A DNA stretch of 64,000 nt. It comes from Streptomyces albogriseolus. Lineage in GTDB: Bacteria > Actinomycetota > Actinomycetes > Streptomycetales > Streptomycetaceae. Both the position numbers and the translations under genes were made by a program. Below, one piece after another: positions 35,171-47,239 of this stretch. The stretch spans positions 124,001-188,000 of the forward strand of contig BMVA01000015.1 of NCBI GenBank assembly GCA_014650475.1, written 5' to 3'. The notes beneath the pieces were generated by a model. It ran no database searches. It saw only the letters and a program-made list of their open reading frames with translations, and had not been told where the DNA came from. The first letter of the stretch is position 1; the number at the start of each line of letters is the position of its first letter.

Positions 35171-35689
35171 TCAGGAGTCGCCGCGGTCGTGCCCGGCCAT
35201 CCGGGCGGACAGCGCGCCGTTGAACCGGGTGAGCAGCGCGCAGAACGCCTCGCGCTCCTCCGGCGCCCAGTCGTGGGTCAGCTCGGCCATCAACTGCCGC
35301 CGGGAGGCGCGTACCTCCTCCAGGCGCGCCTGGCCGCGCGGGGAGAGCTGGAGCACGACCGCGCGGCCGTCCTCCGGGTGCGAGGTCCGCTTGACCAGAC
35401 CGGTGTCCACGAGCGGCGCCACCTGCCGGGTGACGGTCGAGGAGTCGATCCCCATGCTCGCGGCCAGGGCCTTGACGCCCATCGGGCCTTCCTTGTCCAG
35501 CCGGTTGAGCAGCAGGTAGGCGGCGCGGTCCATGGAGTTGCGGACCTGGCCGACCCCGCCGAGCCGGGTCTGTTCGGCGCGCCGGGCGAAGAGCGCCACC
35601 TCGTGCTGCAGAGTGTCGAGAAGACCGGTGTCGCCGACCGCGGTCAGATCGGTCGTCATGTCCATCGACATTTCAGGTGTAGTGGGCAT
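35171..35689 (-). CDS. MarR-family transcriptional regulator
   Basis: A 172-residue winged-helix regulator: RLDKEGPMGVKALAASMGID and SSTVTRQVAPLVDTGLVKRT form the helix-turn-helix, and HPEDGRAVVLQLSPRG the wing. Several Met codons cluster at the start (MPTTPEMSMDMTT); I use the first, ATG at 35689, although no ribosome-binding site identifies it. It is divergent from ilvA with 145 nt between. Ligand and targets are unknown. Confidence 0.9.
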   Translation of the reverse strand: MPTTPEMSMDMTTDLTAVGDTGLLDTLQHEVALFARRAEQTRLGGVGQVRNSMDRAAYLLLNRLDKEGPMGVKALAASMGIDSSTVTRQVAPLVDTGLVKRTSHPEDGRAVVLQLSPRGQARLEEVRASRRQLMAELTHDWAPEEREAFCALLTRFNGALSARMAGHDRGDS

Positions 35690-35834
35690 GGCGGGGGGCT
35701 CACTTCGTGATGGGCTGCTGATGGGACGACAGGGTACGCGGCCGGGGCGCGGACCGTACCGGGGCTGTGCGAAGCGGTCGTCCGCGGGTTGGTCACACCG
35801 CCGTCCCCCAAGGGGAAACTGCGATGCTGGAGGC

Positions 35835-37064
35835 ATGAGCTACCGCACGGCCGACCGGCTGCGCACCGTCACCCTCGACGACGTGCGCGGCGCTCACAAG
35901 ATGCTCTCCGGCGTGGCCCGCACGACCGCCCTGGAGGGCAGCCGGCACCTGTCCTCACGGGTGGGCGCGCCGGTGCTGCTGAAGTGCGAGAACCTCCAGC
36001 GGACCGGCTCCTTCAAGCTGCGCGGCGCGTACGTGCGGATCGCCGGGCTGCTTCCCGAGGAGCGGGCCGCGGGGGTCGTCGCGGCGAGCGCGGGCAACCA
36101 CGCGCAGGGCGTGGCGCTGGCGTCGTCGCTGCTCGGCGTGCGGTCGACGGTGTTCATGCCGAAGGGCGCCCCGCTGCCGAAGATCAGCGCGACCCGGGAG
36201 TACGGCGCCGAGGTGCGCCTGCACGGCCAGGTGGTGGACGAGTCGCTGGCCGCGGCGCAGGAGTACGCGCGTGGGACGGGCGCGGTGTTCATCCATCCCT
36301 TCGACCACCCGGACATCATCGCCGGGCAGGGCACGGTGGGTCTGGAGATCCTGGAGCAGTGCCCCGAGGTGCGCACGATCGTCGTCGGGGTCGGCGGGGG
36401 AGGGCTGGCGGCCGGGATCGCGGTCGCGGTGAAGTCGCTGCGGCCGGACGTGCGGATCGTCGGCGTGCAGGCGGAGGGCGCGGCGGCCTACCCGCCGTCG
36501 CTGGCCGCCGGGCGTCCGGTGTCGCTGAGCCACCCGGTGACGATGGCCGACGGGATCAAGGTGGGGCGGCCGGGCGACGTGCCGTTCGCGCTGGTCGGCG
36601 AGCTGGTGGACGAGGTGTGCACGGTCACCGAGGACGAGCTGTCGGCCGCGCTGCTGCTGTGCCTGGAGCGGGCCAAGCTCGTCGTCGAGCCGGCCGGGGC
36701 GAGTCCGGTCGCGGCGCTGCTGAGCCGGCCGGAGGCCTTCGAGGGCCCGGTGGTCGCGGTGCTGTCCGGCGGCAACGTGGACCCGGTGCTGATGGAGCGG
36801 GTGCTGCGGCACGGCATGGCGGCACAGGGCCGCTACCTGGCCGTACGGCTGCGGCTGACCGACCGGCCGGGCGCCCTGGCCTCGCTCCTGGGGGCGTTGT
36901 CAGTGGTCGACGCTAACGTCCTCGACGTGAGCCACGTGCGGACGGACCCGCGGCTGGGACTCACGGAGGCGGAGGTCGAGCTGCATCTGGAGACCAAGGG
37001 ACCGGCGCACTGCGCCGAGGTCCAGCAGGCCCTGCGCGACGCGGGTTACACGGTCATGGGCTGA
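35835..37064 (+). CDS. ilvA: threonine ammonia-lyase (threonine dehydratase)
   Basis: A 409-residue PLP enzyme converting threonine to 2-oxobutyrate. The PLP Lys is in RTGSFKLRGAY (about residue 61), the phosphate-binding glycine loop is VGVGGGGLAAG, and the PLP-nitrogen segment is LSGGNVDP. A single C-terminal ACT-type domain (LTDRPGALASLLG) allows amino-acid feedback. The architecture fits IlvA or catabolic TdcB-like enzymes of actinobacteria. The ATG at 35835 is preceded very closely by GGAGG. Confidence 0.93.
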   Translation: MSYRTADRLRTVTLDDVRGAHKMLSGVARTTALEGSRHLSSRVGAPVLLKCENLQRTGSFKLRGAYVRIAGLLPEERAAGVVAASAGNHAQGVALASSLLGVRSTVFMPKGAPLPKISATREYGAEVRLHGQVVDESLAAAQEYARGTGAVFIHPFDHPDIIAGQGTVGLEILEQCPEVRTIVVGVGGGGLAAGIAVAVKSLRPDVRIVGVQAEGAAAYPPSLAAGRPVSLSHPVTMADGIKVGRPGDVPFALVGELVDEVCTVTEDELSAALLLCLERAKLVVEPAGASPVAALLSRPEAFEGPVVAVLSGGNVDPVLMERVLRHGMAAQGRYLAVRLRLTDRPGALASLLGALSVVDANVLDVSHVRTDPRLGLTEAEVELHLETKGPAHCAEVQQALRDAGYTVMG

Positions 37065-37245
37065 CGCCGGACGCGGCTTCACCCCTTCGGGTAATCCCAT
37101 TGAGAGACGCGATACATCGCGTTATGGTGTGTGCTCCGTCACGGCACGGCCGCCGGTGACCCCCGGCGCCCCGGGGCGGCGTCCGGCGCCTGCCGGCACA
37201 CGAACCTAGGCTTTTCCGAAGCATCACGATGACGTGGAGATTCAT

Positions 37246-38235
37246 ATGCCAGGTGCCATCCAAGCCGAAGGTCTGGTGAAGACCTTCGGAGACGTCAAGG
37301 CACTGGACGGCGTCGACCTCGAGGTCCCGGAGGGGACCGTCCTGGGACTGCTCGGGCCGAACGGCGCGGGCAAGACCACCACCGTCCGCTGCCTCACCAC
37401 GCTGCTGCGCCCCGACAGCGGCCGGGCCGTCGTCGCCGGGATCGACGTGCTCAAGCACCCCGACGCCGTGCGCCGCTCGATCGGCCTGTCCGGCCAGTTC
37501 GCCGCCGTCGACGAGTACCTCACCGGCCGGGAGAACCTCCAGATGGTCGGCCAGCTCTACCAGATGAGGGCCAAGGCCGCCCGGGCCCGCGCGGACGAGC
37601 TGCTGGAGCAGTTCCACCTGGCGGACGCGGCCGACCGCACGGCCAAGACCTACTCGGGCGGCATGCGCCGCCGCCTCGACCTCGCCGCCGCCCTGGTCGT
37701 CTCCCCGCCCGTGATGTTCATGGACGAGCCGACGACCGGTCTCGACCCGCGCAACCGCCAGCAGCTCTGGGAGGTGATCAAGGACCTCGTCTCCGGCGGC
37801 ACGACGCTGCTGCTCACCACGCAGTACCTGGAGGAGGCCGACCACCTGGCGCACGACATCGCGGTCGTCGACCAGGGCAAGGTCATCGCCCAGGGCACCT
37901 CCGACCAGCTCAAGGCCCGCACCGGCGGCGAGCGCGTCGAGGTCGTGGTGCACGAGCGCGAGCACATCCGCACCGCGGCCGCCCTCCTCGACAAGTACAG
38001 CCTGCGCGGCCTCGGCCAGGGAGACACCACGGTCGAGGAGCACATGCGCAAGATCACCACGCCGGTCTCCGGCGGGGCCAAGCTGCTCGCCGAGATCATC
38101 CGCGAACTCGACGCCGACGGCATCGAGATCGACGACATCGGGCTGCGCCGCCCCACCCTCGACGACGTGTTCCTCTCCCTCACCGGCCATGTCGCCGAGT
38201 CCGCACAGTCCGACGACGAGGAGGCCGCCAAGTGA
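37246..38235 (+). CDS. DrrA-type ABC exporter ATP-binding protein
   Basis: A 329-residue ATPase: Walker A GPNGAGKTTT, Q-loop LSGQFAAVDE, signature YSGGMRRRLDLA, Walker B MFMDEPTTGLDP, switch His in LLLTTQYLEEADHLAHD. The C-terminal ~100-residue extension (LRRPTLDDVFLSLTGH) is typical of the daunorubicin-resistance DrrA family. I chose the ATG at 37246 with GGAG 6 nt before it. Its stop overlaps the permease start (GTGA), so they form a two-gene exporter. The substrate may be an antibiotic or lipid; nothing nearby indicates which. Confidence 0.94.
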   Translation: MPGAIQAEGLVKTFGDVKALDGVDLEVPEGTVLGLLGPNGAGKTTTVRCLTTLLRPDSGRAVVAGIDVLKHPDAVRRSIGLSGQFAAVDEYLTGRENLQMVGQLYQMRAKAARARADELLEQFHLADAADRTAKTYSGGMRRRLDLAAALVVSPPVMFMDEPTTGLDPRNRQQLWEVIKDLVSGGTTLLLTTQYLEEADHLAHDIAVVDQGKVIAQGTSDQLKARTGGERVEVVVHEREHIRTAAALLDKYSLRGLGQGDTTVEEHMRKITTPVSGGAKLLAEIIRELDADGIEIDDIGLRRPTLDDVFLSLTGHVAESAQSDDEEAAK

Positions 38236-39077
38236 GCGCCGTCACCGAATCCGTGCGGGTCGCGTCCCCCGGGAACGCCTTCAGCCGCTCCGTCCGCGAC
38301 TCGCTGGTCGTCGCCAAACGCAACCTGATCCGCATGATCCGCATCCCCGAGGTGGTCATCTTCGGGCTGATCCAGCCGATCATGTTCGTGGTGCTGTTCT
38401 CGTACGTGTTCGGCGGCTCGCTGGACATCGGAGGCTCCACCAGCCCGCAGGTCTACCGCGAGTTCCTGATGGCCGGCATCTTCGCCCAGACCGTCACCTT
38501 CGCCACGGCGGGGGCCGGCGCGGGCATCGCCGAGGACATGCACAAGGGGCTCATCGACCGCTTCCGCTCCCTGCCGATGGCGCGCGGCGCGGTGCTCACC
38601 GGCCGCACCCTCGCCGACATGGTGCAGACGGCGCTCACCCTGCTCGTGCTGGCCGTCGTCGCCCTGCTGGTCGGCTGGCGCACGCACACCAGCGTCGGCG
38701 AGGTGCTCGGCGCGTTCGGCCTGCTGCTGCTCACCGGGTACGCGTTCACCTGGATCGGCGCCGTCATCGGCCTGTCGGTGCGCACGCCCGAGGCGGCCAC
38801 CTCCGGCGGACTGGTCTGGCTGTTCCCGGTCACGTTCGTGTCGAACGCGTTCGTGGACTCCAGCAACATGACGCCCTGGCTTCAGCACATCGCGGACTGG
38901 AACCCGTTCAGCGCCACCGTCCAGGCGTGCCGCGTACTGTTCGGCAACCCGGGCGTCTCCACCTCCGACGCCTGGCCGATGCAGCACCCGGTGTGGGCGT
39001 CGGTGATCTACTCGGTGCTGATCATCGGGATCTTCCGGACCCTGGCCGTGCGCAAGTACCGCTCGGCGGCGGCATGA
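38232..39077 (+). CDS. DrrB-type ABC-2 exporter permease
   Basis: A 281-residue membrane protein of the ABC-2 family with six predicted helices (for example VVIFGLIQPIMFVVLFSYVFG, ALTLLVLAVVALLVGW, LLLLTGYAFTWIGAVIGLSV, SVIYSVLIIGIFRTLAV). The conserved central segment is TVTFATAGAGAGIAEDMHKG-LIDRFRSLPMAR. Its GTG start overlaps the ATPase stop by 3 nt (GTGA), indicating coupled translation and one complex. A strong hairpin follows the stop. Confidence 0.93.
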   Translation: MSAVTESVRVASPGNAFSRSVRDSLVVAKRNLIRMIRIPEVVIFGLIQPIMFVVLFSYVFGGSLDIGGSTSPQVYREFLMAGIFAQTVTFATAGAGAGIAEDMHKGLIDRFRSLPMARGAVLTGRTLADMVQTALTLLVLAVVALLVGWRTHTSVGEVLGAFGLLLLTGYAFTWIGAVIGLSVRTPEAATSGGLVWLFPVTFVSNAFVDSSNMTPWLQHIADWNPFSATVQACRVLFGNPGVSTSDAWPMQHPVWASVIYSVLIIGIFRTLAVRKYRSAAA

Positions 39078-39078
39078 C

Positions 39079-39108
39079 GAAGCCCCCGGCGCCGCTCGGG
39101 GCGCCGGG
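39079..39108. terminator. bidirectional terminator hairpin
   Basis: A perfect 12-bp stem (39079-39090 with 39097-39108) and a 6-nt loop immediately after the permease stop, facing the convergent greA gene. Confidence 0.8.
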
Positions 39109-39135
39109 GGCCCGTGGGGACTCGCGTGCGGCGGG

Positions 39136-39633
39136 TCAGCCGTTGTACGGCTCGGCCTTGAGGATGGTCACCGAGGCCTTCTTGCCGTTCGGCAGCTCGT
39201 ACTCCGCGTCCTCGCCGACCTTGTGGCCCATCACGCCGGACCCCAGCGGGGACTGCGGCGAGTAGGTCTCGATCTCGGAGCTCGCGTACTCGCGGGAGGC
39301 GAGCAGGAAGGTCAGCGTGTCGTCCTCGTCGCCGTCGAAGGCGATCGTCACGACCATGCCCGGCGCGACCTCGCCGTCGGTCGCCGGGGGCGTGCCCACC
39401 TTGGCGTTCTCGAGGAGCTGGGTCAGCTGGCGCACACGGAGCTCCTGCTTGCCCTGTTCCTCCTTGGCCGCGTGGTACCCGCCGTTCTCACGCAGGTCGC
39501 CCTCCTCACGCGCGGCGGCGATCTTGGCGGCGATCTCCGTGCGCGCGGGACCAGTAAGGTGCGCAAGCTCGTCCTTGAGCTTGTTGTACGCCTCCTGGGT
39601 CAGCCAGGTGACGTTCTCGCTGGTCTGGGTCAC
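39136..39633 (-). CDS. greA: transcription elongation factor GreA
   Basis: A 165-residue factor that stimulates transcript cleavage in backtracked RNA polymerase. The N-terminal coiled coil has the acidic tip REEGDLRENGGYH, where Asp and Glu coordinate the catalytic metal. The C-terminal FKBP-like domain ends in YSPQSPLGSGVMGHKVGE. I chose the GTG at 39633 with GAGGAG 5 nt upstream. Confidence 0.95.
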   Translation of the reverse strand: MTQTSENVTWLTQEAYNKLKDELAHLTGPARTEIAAKIAAAREEGDLRENGGYHAAKEEQGKQELRVRQLTQLLENAKVGTPPATDGEVAPGMVVTIAFDGDEDDTLTFLLASREYASSEIETYSPQSPLGSGVMGHKVGEDAEYELPNGKKASVTILKAEPYNG

Positions 39634-39801
39634 AGGTGCTCCTCGTAGGTACTGGGAATACAAAGCATCGCCCTACCCAGAAGGATGGTCCCCCAGGCGC
39701 GGGCGAAACCACGAGCCTAACAATTCAGTGCCCGTAGGGGGAGGACATAAGCCGTTGTTCTCACATCAGCGCAGGTCAGTGGCCCGGTATTCCCCGCCCG
39801 C

Positions 39802-40200
39802 TCATTCGGCGTGACAGCCGACGAGCTCCGCGCTGGTGCCGGGGGAGGTGGTGCGCAGCGTGACCACCTGGTCGACGCGGGTGGCGTCCCCGTCGAAGCG
39901 GAAGTCGGCCCGGCCGACCTCGGCGCCGTCCGCCGCCTGGGAGCGCACGGTGCAGTAGCCGACGACGCCGGCGTCCTTGTGCACCTCCAGGTGCACCTTC
40001 ACCGCGTCCTCGCCGGTCTCGAAGCGGATCAGCTCGGCGCTGATCTCGTTCTGGGCGACGTAGTGGTAGCCGAACCAGCCGATCAGGGCGGTGAACAGGA
40101 CGGCGAGCACACCGCCGACGACCTTGAGGGTGCGGTCGGCACGCTGGTCCGAGGAGCGGCCGTAGCGGCCCTCGGGCAGCCGCGTGCTCGACGTACTCAT
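39802..40200 (-). CDS. DUF4307 membrane protein
   Basis: A 132-residue protein with a basic N-terminus (LPEGRYGRSSDQRADR), one transmembrane helix (VVGGVLAVLFTALIGWFGYHYV) and a beta-rich extracytoplasmic domain with two Cys (GYCTVRSQ and LVGCHAE), probably disulfide-bonded. This matches actinobacterial DUF4307, often found next to mca. The role is unknown; the position divergent from mca suggests a link with the mycothiol gene, but that is only contextual. Confidence 0.88.
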   Translation of the reverse strand: MSTSSTRLPEGRYGRSSDQRADRTLKVVGGVLAVLFTALIGWFGYHYVAQNEISAELIRFETGEDAVKVHLEVHKDAGVVGYCTVRSQAADGAEVGRADFRFDGDATRVDQVVTLRTTSPGTSAELVGCHAE

Positions 40201-40348
40201 GATCGTCTCCTCGGAAGGAAGGGACCGGCGTCCCCGGACCGTCCCCGGGCGGGGCGCTCCGGAATTTTTCGCCCCCCGGTTCCGTCACTATAGAAGCCTG
40301 CGACTGCGACGCCGCACACAGGGCGCCCAACGACTTGAGGATTGAGTC

Positions 40349-41230
40349 TTGACTGACCAGCTGCGACTGATGGCCGTGCACGCCCACCCCGACGACGAGT
40401 CGAGCAAGGGCGCGGCCACCATGGCGAAGTACGTGTCCGAGGGGGTGGACGTGCTGGTGGTGACCTGCACGGGCGGGGAGCGCGGCTCCATCCTCAACCC
40501 GAAGCTCCAGGGGGACCCGTACATCGAGGAGCACATCCACGAGGTGCGCAAGAAGGAGATGGACGAGGCCCGCGAGATCCTCGGCGTGAAGCAGGAGTGG
40601 CTGGGCTTCGTCGACTCCGGGCTGCCCGAGGGCGACCCGCTGCCGCCGCTGCCGGAGGGCTGCTTCGCCCTGGAGGACGTCGACAAGGCGGCGGGCGAGC
40701 TGGTGCGCAAGATCCGCTCCTTCCGGCCGCAGGTGATCACCACCTACGACGAGAACGGCGGCTACCCGCACCCCGACCACATCATGACCCACAAGATCAC
40801 GATGGTGGCGTTCGAGGGCGCGGTGGACACCGAGAAGTACCCGGAGGCCGAGTTCGGCCCGGCGTACCAGCCGCTGAAGGTGTACTACAACCAGGGTTTC
40901 AACCGGCCCCGCACCGAGGCGCTGCACCACGCGATGCTGGAGCGCGGGCTGGAGTCGCCGTACGGGGACTGGCTGAAGCGGTGGGACGAGTTCGAGCGCA
41001 AGGAGCGCACGCTCACCACGCACGTGCCGTGCGCCGACTTCTTCGAGATCCGGGACAAGGCGCTGATCGCGCACGCCACGCAGATCGACCCCGACGGGGG
41101 CTGGTTCCGGGTGCCGATGGACCTCCAGAAGGAGGTCTGGCCGACGGAGGAGTACGAGCTCGCGAAGTCGCTCGTGGACACCTCCCTCCCCGAGGACGAC
41201 CTCTTCGCGGGCATCCGGGACAATGGCTGA
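40349..41230 (+). CDS. mca: mycothiol S-conjugate amidase
   Basis: A 293-residue zinc amidase of the LmbE family. It cleaves mycothiol conjugates of electrophiles to a mercapturic acid and GlcN-inositol for detoxification. The zinc ligands are in HAHPDDE (residues 11-17) and GYPHPDHIMTH; DSGLPEGDPLP and YYNQGFNR are typical of Mca. It has a TTG start at 40349, with GAGG 9 nt upstream. Its last codons overlap the next small gene by 8 nt. Confidence 0.95.
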   Translation: MTDQLRLMAVHAHPDDESSKGAATMAKYVSEGVDVLVVTCTGGERGSILNPKLQGDPYIEEHIHEVRKKEMDEAREILGVKQEWLGFVDSGLPEGDPLPPLPEGCFALEDVDKAAGELVRKIRSFRPQVITTYDENGGYPHPDHIMTHKITMVAFEGAVDTEKYPEAEFGPAYQPLKVYYNQGFNRPRTEALHHAMLERGLESPYGDWLKRWDEFERKERTLTTHVPCADFFEIRDKALIAHATQIDPDGGWFRVPMDLQKEVWPTEEYELAKSLVDTSLPEDDLFAGIRDNG

Positions 41231-41465
41231 CATGAGCGCAAGCGCAAGCCTGGCAATGACGCACCTGGTCCCCCTCGCCAAGGAGTTCGACGAGGACAAG
41301 GTCACCCCCGGTGTCCTCGGCTTCATCGTCTTCGCGGTGATGGCCCTGGCCGTCTGGGGCCTGATGAAGTCGATGAACCGGCACATGGGCCGCGTGAACT
41401 TCGCGGAGGCGGACGACAAGGCCGCAGACGCCGCCGTCTCCGACACCGGCAAGTCCACGGCCTGA
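41223..41465 (+). CDS. small membrane protein coupled to mca
   Basis: An 80-residue protein with one transmembrane helix (VLGFIVFAVMALAVWGLMKSM) followed by a charged cytoplasmic tail with Asp/Ala-rich end. The ATG at 41223 overlaps the mca stop (ATGGCTGA); an ATG at 41232 is also possible. It is a conserved companion of mca in Streptomyces as I recall, of unknown function. A hairpin terminator follows. Confidence 0.85.
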   Translation: MADMSASASLAMTHLVPLAKEFDEDKVTPGVLGFIVFAVMALAVWGLMKSMNRHMGRVNFAEADDKAADAAVSDTGKSTA

Positions 41466-41810
41466 TCCCGGGCCGCGCCGCACGGCACCCGGCATCCACG
41501 CCGGGTGCCGCACCCGTGTGTCCGCGGGGCTCGGTGCCGCCGGCGCGGCTGAGCGTCCCGGGGTGAGCCCCGGCGCTCGGCCCCGCCCGCCGGTACCCGC
41601 ACCGCGCGCTGCGGTCCCAGCGGCCGGCCGCCGCCGGGAGCGCTCGGCGCGGGCGTCCGGCAATCTCACGGCTCGGCGGCGGGCCCCAGTGCCCGCGGCC
41701 CCCGGGTACACACCGGGCGCCGCACCCCTCCCCGCGACCGGTTCCACCGCACCCGGCACCCGGCGTGAGTGCCGCACCCCCTGCACCCCGCCCGCACCCC
41801 GCAGGGACCC
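41466..41810. other. 345-nt convergent spacer, no gene seen
   Basis: This spacer lies between the mca operon and the convergent STAND ATPase gene. It is very GC-rich with repeated CACCCGG/CCGGGTG words, holds the mca terminator at its left end and a related half-repeat at its right end (41754-41764). No frame has credible coding character. Confidence 0.5.
41483..41510 (+). terminator. terminator after the mca operon
   Basis: A perfect 11-bp stem (CGGCACCCGGC at 41483-41493 with its complement at 41500-41510), 6-nt loop, 18 nt after the stop. The 11-mer CGGCACCCGGC recurs at 41754-41764 near the other end of the spacer. Confidence 0.7.
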
Positions 41811-44800
41811 TCACGCGTCCAGTGGCACGGCCACCCCCATCACCTCCCGGGCGTGGCGGGTGGGGACCAGGCCGAGGTTCCAGGCCTGCCAGCCGGTGTC
41901 CAGGGTGACGCCCCGTTCCAGAAGGAGCCCGTAGGACTCGACGCAGTCGGCGAGCTTGGGGTCGCGGGCCGGGTGGGGCGCGGCGGCCAGCTCGGTGAGC
42001 TCCTGCTGGGCCACCGCCGTGCCCACCTCCGTGCCGCCCGGCGCCGCGTACGGCAGGAGCGTGCAGCGCAGGAAGCGCGCCCAGTCCTCGCCGCGCCGGT
42101 CGCCGTAGGAGGCGAACAGCGCCACCGCCTCGTCGCACAGCGCCAGCGCCTGCGGGGTGCGCGCGTTGCCCGCGTCGACGACCGCCAGCTCCAGGCACGT
42201 CCACGCCTCGCCGTGCGCCACCCCGATCCGCTGGAAGTCGGCGCGCGCGTCCACCAGCAGCTGCCGGGCGAACCCGGAGTTGCGCAGCGAGCCCGTCCGG
42301 GCGGCCCGCTGGTCGCGGGTGACCCGCGCCGAGTGGTGCCGGGCGCAGGCCAGGCCGTAGACGTCCCGCATACGGGAGAACATCGTGCGGGCGCGTTCCA
42401 GCTCGCGCACCGCCAGGTCCAGGTCGCCGCTCTCCTCCAGGGCCTGCCCCAGGTAGTACAGCGTCCACGCCTCGCCCCGCGCGTCCTCGTTGTCCCGGTG
42501 CCGGGCGGCCGCACGGCGCAGCTCCTCCACCGCGGGACCGGCGTCCCCGTCCACCAGCCGGGCCCGCGCCAGCTCGGTCAGCGCCCACGCCTCGCCGCGC
42601 GCGTCCCGGGTGCGGCCGTACAGGTCGAGGGCGGTGCGCAGCTCGCCCTCCGCGCGCGGCACGTCCCCGCGCCGCAGGTGCAGCTGCCCGAGCTGGAAGT
42701 GCGCCCACGCCTGCCCGTGCAGGGACTCGCCCGCGCGGTGCAGCACCAGCGACTCGGTGAGCAGCTCCAGCGCCTCGGCCAGCCGGGCCCGGTCCCGTTC
42801 CACCGCGGCCAGCGCGTGCATCGTCCAGGCGCGGTCGGCGGCCAGCGCGTCGGACGCCTGGAGGTCCAGCGCCTCCCGCAGCCGCGCCGACGCCTCCGTC
42901 AGATTGCCCTGGTGGTGCAGCGTGATGCCGAGCGAGGTCAGCGCCCGCGCCTCGCCCGCCTCGTGCTGCGCCTCCCGGTACAGGTCCACCACCGACGTCA
43001 GGGTGGTCCGCGCCGTGTCCAGCTCGCCGAGCTGACGTGCCGCGATGCCGGTGCGCCACTGCACCGAGCGGACCAGCAGCCCCTCGTCGACGGCCTGCGC
43101 CAGCTCGTTGATCTCGCCCAGCCGGTACAGGTCGCCGCGCAGCAGGCAGTAGTCGCACAGCGCGCCCAGCAGATTCAGCACCGCCCGCCGGTCCACGCCC
43201 TCGGCGTGCCGCAGCGCGGCGGTGATGAAGCTGGACTCGTCGTCCAGCCAGCGCAGCGCCTCGTCCAGCGAGGTGAAGCCGTACGGGCCGAAGCGGTCGG
43301 AGCGGGTCGACATGTTGCCGTCGACCAGCCGCAGCACCGAGTCGGCGAGCTCGGCGTAGTTGACGATCAGCCGTTCCTGCGCGGCCGCGCGCTCGTCCGG
43401 GTCCTCCTCGTCGAGGAGCCGGGCGTGCGCGAACGCCCGCACCAGGGCGTGCAGCCGGTACCGGCTGTGCCGGACCCTGTCGATCAGCCCGGCCCGGTGC
43501 AGCGCCTCCAGGTGCCGGGTGGCCTCCGCCTCGTCGGTGGAGAGCAGCGCCGCCGCGGCGGCCGCGCCCAGCGAGGCGCGCCCGGCCAGCGCCAGCCGCC
43601 GCAGCAGCCGCCGAACGGTGTCGGGCTGGTCGCTGTAGCGCAGCCACAGGGCCCGCTCGACCGGCTCGACCGGCCCGTAGGCGCCGAGGTCGGCCGCGAG
43701 GGCGAGCGTGGAGCGCGGCCCGAGGGCGGCGCCGGCCAGCCGCAGCGCCAGCGGCAGACCCCCGCACAGCTCCCGCACCCGCTCCGCGGACTCGGCGTCG
43801 TACGGCCCGGAGGCGTCCTGCGCGGCGGCGGTCAGCAGCTCCTCCGCGCCGGCCGCGTCCAGCGGCTCCACCGGCAGCCGGTGCACACGCGCGGGCAGGT
43901 CCTCGGGCAGCCCGAGCGGGGAGCGCGAGGTGACGAGGACCAGGCTGTCGGAGCGCTCGGGCAGCAGCGTGCGCACCTGCTGCGGGTCGGAGGCGTCGTC
44001 GAGGACGATGGTGACCGGCGTGCCGGTCAGATGCTGGTGGTACAGCTCGCTCAGCCGTTTGACCTGCTGGTCCGGGGAGGTCCGCTCACGGAACAGCAGC
44101 TGCTCGCGGGGCGCGCCGAGCCGGTTCAGCAGGTGCAGCAGCGCGTCCCGCGTGGACAGCGGGGGCTCGCCGGAGCCGTCGCCGCGCAGGTCGACCACGC
44201 AGGCCCCGCGGAAGTAGTCCTTCAGCTCGTGCGCGGCCCGCACCGCCAGCGTCGTACGGCCGCTGCCCGGCTCCCCGTGCAGCACCACGACCGTGGGCCG
44301 GGTCTCCGTGCTCGCGCGGGCCGACTGCACCCACTGCCGGATCCGGGCCATCTCCTGCCGCCGCCCCGCGAACGGGCCGTGCGGCTCCGGGAGCTGCCCG
44401 AACGACTGCTCCAGCACGTTCCTCCCGCGGGCCGCCGCGCTCTTGTCGGTGCCGCGCAGCCGTGGCCCGGTCCTTTTCGGCGCCGTGGACGCGGCGAGGA
44501 CCCGCTGCTGGTCGAGGAACGGCCGGATGCCCCGCACCTCCAGCGCGGTCAGCCACTGCAGCCGCAGCTGCTCCACCCCGCCGGGCTGGCCCGTCGCGCC
44601 GGCGTGGTGGTGGGCGGCGGGGAGGTGCGACCCGGCGACCTTCACCACGGTCGCCGCCGCCCCGACCACGCCGACGGCCACCCCGGCGCCCAGCGCGGTC
44701 CCGGTGTCCGTGCCGAACGACAGGTCGGCGACCACCGCCGCCACGCCCGCCACCCCGGCCACCAGCAGCGGCGTCCCGCCGCCCTCGCGCGCGTAGCGCT

Positions 44801-45011
44801 GCCGGAAGGTGAGCCGGCCGGCCTCCGCCTCGTCCAGGGCGCGGGTGTACGCCTCGTACTCCTCGGCCGCCGTCCGCGCCATCGCGTCCAGCGCCCCGCG
44901 CGCCCGGGACAGCAGCACCTTTCCGTCGGTGCGCCCGCCCGACCGGCGCACCTCCTCCTCCACGGCCCGCGCCAACAGCCGTTCGGCGTCGGCCCGCTGA
45001 CCGTCCCTCAT
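41811..45011 (-). CDS. STAND-type NTPase with TPR repeats and a membrane hairpin
   Basis: A 1066-residue signal-transduction ATPase. Residues 1-80 are helical and charged. Residues 81-125 form a Gly/Ala-rich hydrophobic pair ([17 protein letters not shown] and [18 protein letters not shown]), so it is probably membrane-tethered. The NB-ARC-like NTPase has a P-loop GEPGSGRTT (about 246-254) and Walker B TIVLDDA (about 325), followed by winged-helix-like sequence ([18 protein letters not shown]). From about residue 600 onward lie many TPR-like repeats ([20 protein letters not shown] and relatives). No AfsR-type DNA-binding domain is present. Such proteins act as ligand-triggered switches. The partner is unknown. 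Confidence 0.9.
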   Translation of the reverse strand: MRDGQRADAERLLARAVEEEVRRSGGRTDGKVLLSRARGALDAMARTAAEEYEAYTRALDEAEAGRLTFRQRYAREGGGTPLLVAGVAGVAAVVADLSFGTDTGTALGAGVAVGVVGAAATVVKVAGSHLPAAHHHAGATGQPGGVEQLRLQWLTALEVRGIRPFLDQQRVLAASTAPKRTGPRLRGTDKSAAARGRNVLEQSFGQLPEPHGPFAGRRQEMARIRQWVQSARASTETRPTVVVLHGEPGSGRTTLAVRAAHELKDYFRGACVVDLRGDGSGEPPLSTRDALLHLLNRLGAPREQLLFRERTSPDQQVKRLSELYHQHLTGTPVTIVLDDASDPQQVRTLLPERSDSLVLVTSRSPLGLPEDLPARVHRLPVEPLDAAGAEELLTAAAQDASGPYDAESAERVRELCGGLPLALRLAGAALGPRSTLALAADLGAYGPVEPVERALWLRYSDQPDTVRRLLRRLALAGRASLGAAAAAALLSTDEAEATRHLEALHRAGLIDRVRHSRYRLHALVRAFAHARLLDEEDPDERAAAQERLIVNYAELADSVLRLVDGNMSTRSDRFGPYGFTSLDEALRWLDDESSFITAALRHAEGVDRRAVLNLLGALCDYCLLRGDLYRLGEINELAQAVDEGLLVRSVQWRTGIAARQLGELDTARTTLTSVVDLYREAQHEAGEARALTSLGITLHHQGNLTEASARLREALDLQASDALAADRAWTMHALAAVERDRARLAEALELLTESLVLHRAGESLHGQAWAHFQLGQLHLRRGDVPRAEGELRTALDLYGRTRDARGEAWALTELARARLVDGDAGPAVEELRRAAARHRDNEDARGEAWTLYYLGQALEESGDLDLAVRELERARTMFSRMRDVYGLACARHHSARVTRDQRAARTGSLRNSGFARQLLVDARADFQRIGVAHGEAWTCLELAVVDAGNARTPQALALCDEAVALFASYGDRRGEDWARFLRCTLLPYAAPGGTEVGTAVAQQELTELAAAPHPARDPKLADCVESYGLLLERGVTLDTGWQAWNLGLVPTRHAREVMGVAVPLDA

Positions 45012-45191
45012 GTCCCGTCCCCCTCCGGCGGCGACTGCGTCCCTACGAGTGTCCTGCGGGAGGGGCCCCGGCGCGAGGGTGCGGCGATCAACGGCCGCCC
45101 CGTCACCATCCCTTCACACGGAGGGGGCGCACGACGGGCCGCGTCCTCTCCCGTCCCGCGCCGGGCGGGGGGAGTGCGCGAGGATGGGGGC

Positions 45192-47231
<2,040 letters not shown>

Positions 47232-47239
47232 GCGGAGGC

